Assembly: GCA_964455395.1 (NCBI GenBank)
Contig: CAYVWB010000011.1
Location: 1 to 64,000 of the forward strand
Reading direction: 5' to 3'
Source: CAYVWB01 sp964455395
GTDB lineage: Bacteria > Desulfobacterota > Desulfovibrionia > Desulfovibrionales > Desulfovibrionaceae
Length of the DNA stretch: 64,000 nucleotides
The translations under genes and the position numbers were made by a program. Shown here one piece after another: positions 1 through 29,500 of the stretch. Position 1 is the first letter of the stretch; each line of letters starts with the position of its first letter. The notes beneath the pieces were generated by a model that was given only the letters and a program-made list of their open reading frames with translations, was not told the origin of the DNA and searched no databases.

Positions 1-17557
<17,557 letters not shown>

Positions 17558-17561
<4 letters not shown>

Positions 17562-20500
17562 GCGTCCACCCCTTGCGTCGTTGCGCGCTCCAAGGCCTTC
17601 GTCAACTCGTCCTCCAGTTCCTCGAGGGTGATCGCGCCGCGCCGGCTCCGGTCCAACGCGTCCAGCACCTGCGGATCCCGCTCCTCGGCGATGCGCGCCG
17701 GCTCCGTCTCCGGACAGGCCGTCTGCGACGTCCAGGCCTCCAAAGGCGCAAAAGCCTCCTCCAGCATGCGCAGACCGCGCCGCCCCTGCGACGCCGGCGA
17801 CTGCTGTTCGTGGGCCTCCCGGGTTTCCAGGGCATGCCGCGTGAGCGCCGACGCCGACGCGACAAGGGCCGTGGCGAGCGCCGCCGCCGCGTCCTCCTCC
17901 AGCCGCGTCTTGGCGTACACGGTGACCAGATGGATGCGGCCCTCCACCTTCAGCACCTGGAAAGAAAGCGTGGCGAACGTGGCGCCGGTGAGGGCTGCAG
18001 CGTCCTCCTCGAGGATGGTGTCCGCATAGAGCGAGCGACCATGGAGCGTCCCGGCGGCCGGGACTGCGGCCAGGGCGGCGCCGTCGAGGTCGGCGCTGTC
18101 CACCACCACGCCGCCCCCATGCGTGAAGTAGCCGGGCAGCCCCTCCATCCCCACCCAATGCAGCAGCGGCTCCAAAGGAACCTTCTGATGCGCGAGCCCT
18201 TCAAGAATCCGCGCCTTGATCGCTTTCAGGAAGGCCAGGGCGCCGCCCTCCCCTGACGCGGCGGGTCCCTCGAGTGGCAGAAAGAGCAGGTTCGTGAACT
18301 CCCCGGCGGTTTGCGCCAACTCCGGGCGGTCCCGGTGGCTGGTCATGACCTGGAGGACGGCGTCGGGGTTGCCCAGCCCCTGCGTGAGCAGCGCGGCCGT
18401 CGCGGCCATGAAGAGCTGTGTCAGGGTGATGTCGTACTCGAGTTGAAGCCGCCGGGCCTGCGCCGCGAACGTTTCCGACAGGGTGAGCACTCGCCGACCG
18501 GCTGCATCGGCAGCTTCGGACGCATGCGCCGGGTCGGGGAGCCGCCGAGGCGGAAGGCGCATGGCCGCCGACCGCCCCGCCAGGCGTTCGCGCCAGAAGG
18601 CCATGGTCGCCGCGGCGTTGTGTGTCAGCTCATGACGCTGCGCCAGCGCGTAAGCCCAGTAGGGCGAGGGAGCGCGCGCCTGGGTTTGGGATGACGTGTC
18701 GAGGGCGGCGTAGGCGTTCATGATGTCCGCATGCAGAATCCCCGGGGTGAAGGCGTCGGCGAGCGCATGGTGGGCGACCATCCCCAGCAGGGTCGTTTCC
18801 CCGCAATGACAGAGCCAGAAGCGAAAGAGCGGTCCCGCGGCGACATCGAACCGCTTGGCGCGCTCCGTGGCGATGAACCGCTGGAAGGCGGCGGGGTCCG
18901 CCATGGTCATCTCCTTCAGGAGCCCTGCCGAGACTGCCGAGACCGCCGAGACCGCAGCCGGCGGCGCCGTGACCATGGCCCAGTCCTCACCCACCCACCG
19001 GAAGGCGGCGCGCAACACGTCCTGCCGCGCGGCTGTCATGGCCAGGGCGTGACGCAGGCGATCGCAGTCGAGGCGGTCGGGGCGGTCGGGGCGGTCGGGG
19101 CGGTCGGGGCGGTCTGATCCGGGCGGCGCCTCCATCGCAAAGACATGCTGGAGATTGCGCGAGGCCTTCCCCATGGCCTCCGAATGGTGGAGATTGAGAC
19201 GCTGTTCCTGGGTGACGGGGGTCAGCAGCGCACCGGGCGGCAGCGTGGCCGCACACGTCCGCGCCAGCGCCGCGAGGGCTCCCTCCGCCTGGAGCGCTGC
19301 GTCCAGTGTCGTCTCCAGGGTCTCGCGGGGGCTCGTCCGCATACCCTCGGGATGTCGGGATGAATGCGCCACGAACAGCATTCGCGCGCCGTCCCGCAGA
19401 ACGCCGACGCCCTCCGCGAGCAGCCGCTCCAGCACGAGGGCGCCGCTTTCGTCCGTCTCGGAAGGCTCGTCCGCCTGGACCGTTTCCCGCGACGACCACG
19501 CCACTCCCCCCGCTGTAGAGGACTCCGCCGTCAGGCGCTCCAGCCGGGTGAAGAACCACGCCGCCTCTGGGGTCCGCGCCCCTTCGATGACGCTGTCGGC
19601 GGGGGGCCTCAGGGTTGAGGACTGGCGGCTCCCTGGTGAAGCGTGCGCCTTCACCAGGTCCGCCAGGCCGGCGGCGGTCCGGGCCTTGTCCAGGTCTGCA
19701 AGCTGGAGGTTGACCCCGCGTCGCGTATTGATCATGGCGAGAAGCCGCATGCGCATGAGGGAATCCAGGCCATACCGGCGCAGGGGCGCGTCTGGATCCA
19801 TATCCTCGCGCGGGTGCCCCGTGACGGCCATCACGGCCGCCAGGACTTCCTCCATCCCGTCGTCACGAGGTGTGTCCGTGGCGTCGTCCCCGGCCCCGGT
19901 CCGGACCTCGGCCGGGGCGTCGTCCATTGATGTCGGCGCGGCGCCTTCGTCCCCTGGGCTGTTGTCGCCCGACCACTCGCGCGTGTGGTCCGCACGAGTG
20001 TGGATTCCGACAAGGCTTTCGATTCGGGCGAGACGTGGATCAAGCGGCAATTCCGGAACATCGGCGGCATGGAGTTCTGCGGTTTCGCCAGAGGGCGCGG
20101 CCATCACCCAGCAACGCCGCCTCCGGAAGGGGGGGCTCGGCTGGTCCAAGGGGGGAAAAGCCCTGCGCGCGGCGTCCTTCCCGTCTTGTGACGCTGCGAT
20201 GACGGCGTCTTCCGGCGAGGTGGCGGACGCCTCTGCCGGCGCTTGGGCGAGCACGAGATGGACGTTCGTCCCCGCGGCTCCGAAGGAGTTCACCGCCCCG
20301 CGACGAGGTTTGTGGGAAACGCCGGGCCACGGCGCGGGCGTTTCGTTCAGGTAGAACGCCGGAGCGTCTTCGCCAAGCGTCCCCCCCTGCCCGTAACTCC
20401 CGGGAATGCTTTGCGCCTTCATGGCCAGCACGAGGTGCAGGACGTGGGCCGCGCCCGAGGCGTGGAAGGCGTGGCCGATGGCGTTCTCCACGGTGATCAG

Positions 20501-23500
20501 CGCGCGGGGCCGGACCTCCTGACGCCCCCCGAAGAACGCCTGCAGCGCCTGCAGCTCGATGGCGTCGCCAAGGGGCGTCCCCGTGGCGTTGGCTTCCACC
20601 ACGTCCACGGTCGCCGGGTTCACCCCGAAGCGCTCGTAGACTTGCGCCAGAAGCGCCTGCTGGGCCCTGCCGCTCGGCGCATTCAGGCCGTTGGACTTGC
20701 CGTTGTGATTCACGCCCCACCCCTCGATGACGGCGTGGACGCGGTCGCCGGCGTCCAGGGCCGCCTGCAGGGGTTTGAGCACAAGGACGCCCACACCCTC
20801 GGCCGGCGCCATGCCCTCGGCGTGGGGGGTCAGAATGCGGCCGCCGTGTGGGGAGAAGAACCCCATGCGGCCGAGATGCGTCAACAGATTCATGGTGCTG
20901 TGAATCCAGACGCCCCCGGCGATGGCCGCCTCGCAACGACCGCTGTCCAACGCCTCGCACGCCTGCGCAATGGCCGCCAGAGAGGAGGCGCACCCGGCTT
21001 CGATGGCGAGACAGGGCCCCGTCACCCCCAGCGTGAATGCGACACGACCCGGTATGGTGGCCGCCGTGGCGTGGGGGGAGACGCCCGTGACCGCCTTGAC
21101 GAGCAAGGTGTAGTCCCCGCCGCCGCCGCAGAAGACGCCCCATGGCGTGGTCTCCAGCGCAGTGGGGTCCACGCCGGCGTCCTCCACGGCGCGCCATGCT
21201 TCCTCCAGAAAGAGTCGCTCGGCCGGGTCCATGGTCACGGCGTCGTGGTAGGCGATGTTGAAGAAGAGTGGGTCGAAATGATCCACACCCGTCAGGAATC
21301 CCCCGCGACGCACGTCCACCCCGGCGGCCCTGAGCGCGTCCAGGTCCCAGCCACGGTCTCGAGGCAACGGTCCCAGCACGGAGTCGCCGCGCGCCATCAG
21401 CGTCCCGAGCCCAGCCAACGAGTCCGCTCCGGGGAGCCTGCAGGAAGCCCCCACGATGGCGATGGCCTTTTCTCCGTAGACGGCGCCCCGCGGCGTCGCC
21501 CCGACCTGGGGCCCGCCGGCTGCATGGATTCCGATGGAGCCGTCACCACGGAGGCGCGTCCCGTCGGGAGAGGCGGTGGCCGTGGAAGCGCTCCCCGTGG
21601 CGGCAAGGGTTTCCGTGACGATCTCCGCCAGCCGCGCCGTGGCCGCCTCGCCGCCAAGCGCGTCGAAGTGGCTTGTTCCCGGGAGTCGCTCCTGGCGCAT
21701 GCCGGGCAACAGCGTCTCCCAGCCCGCGAAAGACGACGCCAGGGAGCCTTGCGCCCGATCGATGCGCCGCAGATACTCGGGATTGTAGACGCCATCGCCC
21801 ACGGCGGTGGCGGACTCGGTGCGCGCGAAGACCGTTCGCATGGCGGCAAGCGCCTCCTCCCTGCTCGCCGTGGGAACGCCGTACCGCCGCAATGCGCGGA
21901 GATTGGCGTCGTGGACGCGCGCCATGGAGCGCAAGCGCTGAGTCAGGAGCGCATGGTCGGGGGCTGCGCCACGGTCCCGGATGCGTTGCGCGAGATGGTC
22001 CGGCAGAGTCTCCTCGGGGATGTCGCGGACCTCCGCCGCGGTTATCTCGAGGTCCGACCAATGGACGTCGCCCCGTCGCTTGCGCTCTCGAAACGCCGGA
22101 TCCAGGTGGAGCATGGTCACGAGCAGGAAGTTCGCGTTCATCAGGAGATTTTCACGGACCGTGGCCCGCCAGAGCCACGCATCCGTCGCGGTCTGAACCA
22201 GAGGCGCTTCGACCAGCGTCAGACTCTGCGGGGCGCCGCCGAGCCGGGCCAACCGTCGCGCGGTCTCGTACGCCGCCGCGCCTCCCATGGAGGCCCCCAG
22301 CAGGTGGCGGGGGCCCCGGGGCTCCAGGGTGTTGACGATGTCCGCGTAGAGCCGCCCCATGGCTTCCATATCGTCCAGGGGGTCGGCCTCGGTCAGGAAT
22401 CCTCGCGCGCGCAAACCCACGACGCGGAAGCGGTTCCGCCCGGCCTCGGCGAGGGCCTGGTAGACGCCCACGTCCCCGGACATGGGGTGGATGCAGAAGA
22501 GCGTGGGCAGGACGTCGCTCTCTCGGACCGCATCTTTCGGCGTCAACAGCACGGCTTCCGGAAAACGCCGACGCGCCGCCTGCATGCGCGCCATGAAGGA
22601 CGCGTCGCAGGACCTATCGGAGGACGCAGAGCCCCCCGTCGCCCGCGTCTCTTCACAGTCGCCAGCAAAATCGCTTCCCGCCGGCCCCTCCCTGCCGACC
22701 CGAGTCGACTGGCGGAATCTTTGCAGGACTGCGGGCAGGGTCGCCAGATGCGCCGCCAGAGCGGGGATGGTGGGGTGGTCGAAGACGAGGGTCTCCCGGA
22801 GGGACGCGCCCACGACCGCGGAGAGCCGCGCCATGAACCGCGTCACATGGATGGAATCCAACCCCAGCGCCGTGAACGTCGCGGCCGCATCCAGCGTCTC
22901 CGTCGTCGGCAGATGGAGGACCTCGCGGATGAGCGATTCCAGTTGCGCCAGGAGCGAGGCCTCCTCACTTACCGCGTCGCTGCGGGGGGAAGTCGACGCC
23001 CCGGCGTCCACGGCCCCCTGGCTTACCCGAGGCGTCCGGGCCTCATGGGACGCCTCCTTTTCCGGGTGGCGGGAGACCGGTCGGAGCGCGGCGACGTCCC
23101 CGCTCCGGACCGCAGCCGATCCGTCGGCCGCTGTCGGCGCTGTCGAGGGATCAAGCCACAGCCGCATGCGCGCGAAGGGATGCGTGGGCAGACTCACTTT
23201 AGGCGGGGCGAGGTCGCGCAGCGCGCTCCATTCGATGTCGTCCACGCCGCGCGTCCAGAATTCGGCCAAGACGTCGAGATCGCGCTCGGCGAGGGCTTGG
23301 GCGGTCTCGCGGGCCTGGCGTTCCGGGGCGAGGTCGTCCCCGCGGGCGAGGGCCTCCATGGCGTCGCCCACGCGGCAATGCGGCAGGAGTTCGCCGTGCA
23401 GGAATGCGTCCAAGGCCGCGCAGAGACTCGCGCTGTCCTCCGCGATGACGGCCAGTCGACGGCGCAAGGGCGTCCGACCCTCCTGGAGGGTGCGCGCCAC

Positions 23501-26500
23501 GCTGGCCAGGGGGAGCGGGTCCGCGCGGAGCCTGTCCCGCAAGGCCTCGGCCGCGCTGCGCAATTGACGTTCCGTGTTTGCTGACAGGGGAATGAGCTGC
23601 GGCCATGCGCCCGCCCTATTCGCGGAATCCCCCGTCTCTTTCGAGGTCACCGTCTTCGGGACGTCGCGAACCGAAGGGGGCGCTCCCGCGGTGGGCGAGC
23701 TGGAGTGGTGGTCCCGCACCACCATGGCCGCGCAGACGCCGCCGGCGCCGGCGGCGGTGATGAGCGCCCGTCGCGGCGTGGCTGCTGAAGCGGGCCAGGG
23801 TTCCGCCCTCCGGACCAGCCGCAACGAACTCGCTGCCCAAGGGAGGGAGGCGTCCAACCGTGTCGGCTCGACGAGGGTGGGCGCCAACGTTTCATGGCGG
23901 AACTGCTCCAGCACCTTGACCAGCTGGGAGAGGCCAGCCGCCGCCTCCAGGTGTCCGATGTTCGGTTTGACCGTACCCACGGGACACCGCCCGTTCCCGC
24001 CGCCCGCTTCGTCAGCACGGCCCTGCAGCGCCTGCCGCAAGGCCTCGAACTCCACGGCGTCGCCCAGCGCGGAGCCATTGGCTGCGCATTCCACATACCC
24101 GATGTCTGAGGGACGCACGCCGGCGCGCTCCAGAGCCGCCGCCGCCACACGGGCTTGCGCTGCGGGGTCGGGCGCGGTGAACCCGGCTGTGGCCCCGGTG
24201 TGGCCCATCTCCACGGCCTCGATGACGCCGAGGATGACGTCGCCGTCGGCCTCGGCGTGACGCAGAGGCTTGAGCGCCACCGCGCCTGCGCCTTCGCCGG
24301 GGAGGAAGCCGGCGCCGTCCGTCGCAAAGCAGTGGACGGCAGATTCCGGAGTGGCGAGCCCCGCCACGCAGAGATCGATGAATTCGCGAGGGTGCAGGTA
24401 ACAGTTGACGGCGCCGGCCAGGGCGAGGCGGCTCCGCCCGCTTCGGAGGCTTTCGCACGCGTGGTGGATGGCGACGAGGGCGGAGGCGCACATGGCGTCC
24501 ACGGTGAGGCTGGGGCCATGCAGATCCAGATGGTGAGAGACGCGGTTGGCCATGGCGCTCAGGGAGGCGACAGGGAGCCGGCTCTCGCCCAGTGTCGGCG
24601 CGAGGTGCGTATGGAGAGCGAAGCCCGTCCTGGAAGCGCCCACGAAGACGCCCACGGCGCCGTCCTCGCCCTGCTTGCGGGTCTTGGGAGCGCACCCCGC
24701 GGACTCCATGGCTTCCCAGCAGACGGTGAGCATGAGCCGCAGCTGCGGGTCCATCTCCAGCGCCTCGCTTGGCGGGATGTTGAAAAACTGCGGGTCGAAA
24801 TCCGCGAAACCCGCCAGATGGCCGCCGTGACCTATATAGCTTCTGGCGCGGCGAACGGCCTCGGCGGGGGTCGGTTCGAACCAGTCCGCATGGGGCCAGC
24901 GGTCCCCTGGCCAGGGAACGATGCGCGATCGACCGGCGACGAGGTCGCGCCAGAACTCGTCCGGAGTGTCCGCGTGGGGCAAACGCACGGCCGCGCCGAT
25001 GATGGCGATGGGGCTGTCCGGGCTGTCCGGGCTTTCCGGGCGGGAGCGTACGGACGCCGCCGTGGAGCGGAGTTCAACGAAAGCCGCCCCCGGCGTGTGG
25101 TGGGGAGCCGCGTGGTGGGGCGCCGCGTCGGCCCAGCGGGCGCACGCCTCCGGCGCCGTACGCACACAGTGGCGCGCCACGCCTTCCAGCGTCTTGTGTT
25201 GATGGAACAATGTCCTGGGCAGCTCCCCCAGGGCGCGCTCCAGCTCGCGGCGCATCTGCGCGATGAGAATGGAGTCCAGCCCGTACCGCTCCAACGGGGC
25301 GCGTGCGTCGATGTGTTCCGGCGGCAGATGCACTGCGCGGCCCAGCACTTCCTTGACCCGTTGCGTCACCCCCTGGGCGAGGGCGGCGGCGTGCGGCGTG
25401 CGTTGCGTTTTCTCGAAAGGGCGCTCCCGGCGCGGCGCCGTCTCTGCCTCCTGCAGCTGTCGGCCTGCGGCCACGTAACGTCGGATGGTCGCGCGCTCTC
25501 CCGTGATGACCATCAGCTGACACGCCGTCTCCCCTGCCCGGACGGCGGCCACTCCCGAATGGAGCGCCTGCAGACCTGTGGTCGTGTCCATGGCCTCCAT
25601 CCCGGCGCGTTGTCGCAGTCGCGCCGCGGTCCGTTCATCCACCCGCATGCCGCCCTCGCGCCACAGGGGCCAGTTGATGCAGAGGGTCGCGCCCCGGCGT
25701 TCCCCGGCCAGCGTCAGCGCGTGGCGGTGTCGCGCAAACGCCTCCAGAAAGGCGTTGGCCGCGGCGTAGTCCCCCTGCCCTGCGTTGCCCTGGCTCGCGC
25801 CGGACCCGTAGAGCACGAAGCAGTCCAGCTTCATGTCCCGGGTGGCCGCGTCCAGGTGGACGACCCCGGCCGTCTTCGGCGCCAGGGCCGCCGCGCAGTC
25901 CGCCGCCGTCTTGTTGACGAGGAGCCCGTCCCGCAGCGCTCCCGCCGCATGGATGACGCCTGTGATGTGGCCATGCTCCCGGCTGACGGCCCCCACCAGG
26001 GCCTCCACGGCGCGTCTGTCCGTCACGTCCGCCTGTCGGTACTCCACCTTGTGGGCGGCGGACTGCATCGCCGCCATCCGCCCTTGAATGGAGGCGCCCA
26101 GAGCCGAGGCCGGGGTGCGCCCCACCAGCACCACCGTGACGGGGTCGACGCGGCGGACGATGTCCTCCGCCGTGAGGAGCCCCAATCCGCCGGCTCCGCC
26201 CGTAATGAGGTAGACGCCCCGCCGCGCCTTCTCCGTGCGGGGGCGCCAGGCGCAAGACGGCTCGCTGACAAGGCTGCCTTCATCCCGCGCATGCTCGCGG
26301 GGTGAGAACTCCTCCCAGCCGGGCAAAACGCGCAGGAGAGACGCCGCTCGGACGTCCGCCGGCCGAAGGCCGCTTGGCGGGATGTGGCGGATGAACGCGT
26401 CATCCGGCTGGCGGGCGTCCTCCTCCAGCAGGACGTCGAGCATTGCCGTCTCCACTCCCGGCGGGACAGCCACGAGCTGGCCATGGAGGCGCGGATGTTC

Positions 26501-29500
26501 CAGAGACGCCGTGCGCAGCAGGCCCGCCAGCCCGGTCAGCAGGTGCGAAGCCGCCGCGTCGCCCTCCTCCGCCGTCACGACCTGCAGCAACACGGGGGCC
26601 TTGTCCGCTGTCGCATGCAGTTCCCGAAGCCTGGCCAACACGGCCAACGCCGCCGTCTCGTACTGATGCGCCGCGTCCGACTCCTCCCAGTGGGGCGCGG
26701 CCACGGCGTGGATCGAAGGCCTTGAAGCTTCCAGAGCGGCGTCCACCCCGGCCAGCGCGGCGGCGTGGGCCTCCCACGGCGGCAACAGCAACACGACCCG
26801 CCGTGGACACGCCGGAGAAGCGCCCTCCCCCGGCGCCGCCGGACGCCACGCCGGCCGGAAGAAAAGCGGCGCCGGGGGTCGCTTCGCCATGCCATCTGAC
26901 GCTAGCGGTTCGGGGCGCATGGAAGGACGAGTGGTGTCCGCAAAAGGAGGCGGCGCCACCCGGGTTTTCTCGAACGCATGACCAGGCAAGGGCGCACGGC
27001 GCGGCCGACGGCCGATATGCAAGCCGGCCCATGCCACGACCCCTCCGGCGACCCAACGCCGCGCCGCCGCTTCGGCGCCATCCACAAGGTCGGCAGCATC
27101 CATCAAGTCCCGTGAATTCGATGTCTTGTCGAGCTGCGAGACGGCGAGGGCCCGATCGCTCCACTGGTCGTCCCCCTGGTCCACCATCCCCCACACGAAG
27201 GCGCCCTCCGCACGCTCCTCCAGAAACGCCGTGAGCGCCGCATCAAGCTCGTCAGGAGAGTCGGCGACCACGGCCAGTCGCGCCTCCATGGCGTCACGCC
27301 CCACCTGCAGGGTGTAGGCGACGTCTCCCAGATCAAACGCCTCGGCCGCCGACCGGTCCGTGTCCTCGTCCCGGAGATGCGCCGCCAGCTGCGCCAGGGT
27401 CTCGCACTCGGCGCAGCATGCGACCGTGGCGCGGGTCAGGCCTGCCTGCTGCAGCGCTTCGGCGAGCCGACGCTGCAGGACATGGTCCACACCGAGGTCC
27501 TCGAAGGCGTCTTCCATGCCGAGATCCGCAGGCTCCACCGCCAGCAACGCCGCCAGGGCTTCGCGGCAGGTCGCCTGCAGGTCGCGCTTATGAGCCGCCT
27601 TGTCCTCACCCTTCTTTTGCTGCGGGAGGTCCGAAGCGCGGAGCCATCCCCGAAACCTTTCGGCCGCCGCGCGCAGGCCCGCTTCGTCCCTGGCGGAGAG
27701 GGGAAACACCCAGGGCCCTGTGGACGATCTTGCTTCGGCGTGGGTCTCCTGCTGTCGGGGGGGCTCCTCCACGAGCAGATGGACGTTGGTCCCGCTGAAC
27801 CCGAAGGAGCTCACCGCAGCGAGCCGGGGGCCCTCTGCGCCGGCAGGCCAGGGCGCGCGCCGGGCGTTCACGTAGACGGGACTTTCATCGAACCGTATAT
27901 GCCTGTTTTCATTTATATAATGGATACTGGGCGGGAGCTCGCCATGGTGCAGGGCGAGGAGCGTCTTGATGAGTCCGAGCACACCGGCCGCAGCGGCCGT
28001 GTGGCCGATGTTCGCCTTGAGGGAGCCCGTGGCGCAGAACGACTTCCTGGTCGTGAATTTCCGGAAACTCTCGGTGAGCGCGTGAATTTCCACGGGGTCG
28101 CCCAGGGTGGTGCCTGTGCCGTGGGCTTCGAGGTACTGGATGCGGGTCGGAGAGATCCCGGCCTCGCGGTAGACCGCGGCTTGCAGTCGACTCTGCGCCA
28201 GGTAGCTGGGCTGGGTGAGGCCGGCGGTACGGCCGTCCTGGTTGACGCCGCTGGCGAGGATGACGCCGTGGATGTGGTCGCCGTCTCGCTGGGCGTCGCC
28301 GAGGCGCTTGAGGATGACGACGCCCACGCCGTCACCCACCAGAATGCCGTCCGCCGCGTCGTCAAACGGTCGGCACGTCCGGCTGGGCGAGAGCATGCCG
28401 GCGTTCTCCATGGTGACGAAATCCGCGGGGTGGTCCCAGATGGAGACGCCGCCGGCGAGGGCCATGTCGACCTCGCCAAGCTGGAGAGCCTGCCGCGCCA
28501 TGTCCACCGCCGCCAGGGAGGAAGAACAGGCGGTGTTCACCGCCACGGCCGGGCCGTGGAGGTCGAGGAAATGCGCCAGCCGCGCCGCGAGGATGCTCGG
28601 TTCGCCGCCCAGCAACGCGAAGTGCGAGCAGTCGTGCGCCTTGGGGCTGAACCCCATGACCCCGGCGTATATCCCCACACGACCCCCGGCCAGGGAGCCA
28701 GGCGCGTAACCAGCGTGTTCCAGAGCGCCATAGCCTGTTTCCAGAAAATGTCGCGTGTTGAGGTCCATGGCCGCCGCCTCTCGGGGGGAGATGCGGAAGA
28801 AAGCGTGGTCGAAGCAGTCGACGTCCGCCATGGCCCCGTAGCGCATGGGTGGACCATGCATCCCGTGGGTGCGGAAATGCGCCAACCATTGCGGGTCCGT
28901 CACCTCGCGCAGACAGTCCTTGCCATGCCGGACTACCTCCCAGAGCGCCTCCGGCGAGTCGGCTCCGGCGCACCGGCACCCCATACCCACCACGGCCACG
29001 GCTTCCCGCACAACCTTGGCCCACGGCCCGTGCCCGCAGGGGGAGGCTGGGAGGCGCATTCTCTCGTCCTGGCGTCCCCATGACGCGACCGCCTGGAGTT
29101 GTGGATGCGTCCTGGCGTGGACATCGGCGCCGTGCTGCGAAAGCTCACCGGACGTCGGTTCATCGCAAGACGTCGTGAGCGACTCTTGGCAAGACGCCGT
29201 GGTCGGCTGGCGGGTAGACGCGGAAGTGCGTGTGGACTGCGCCTGCGCCACATGCTCGGCCAACGCCCGCACCGTGCCGCAAGCGAATAGCGCGCTGGTG
29301 GGCAACCGTAGATCGAAGGCCGTGTTGACAGCCTCCAGCACCTCCACCGCATTGAGCGAGGTGATCCCCAGCGCCCTGAACCCCTCGTCGCCCAATAGCC
29401 GCTCGCGAGCCAATCCGGTGGCCCCTTCGAGGATCTCGAGCAAGCCCTCCCTGATGACTCCGAGCGAAGACGGGGGTGGCGGCGAAGACGTGGCCGCACC

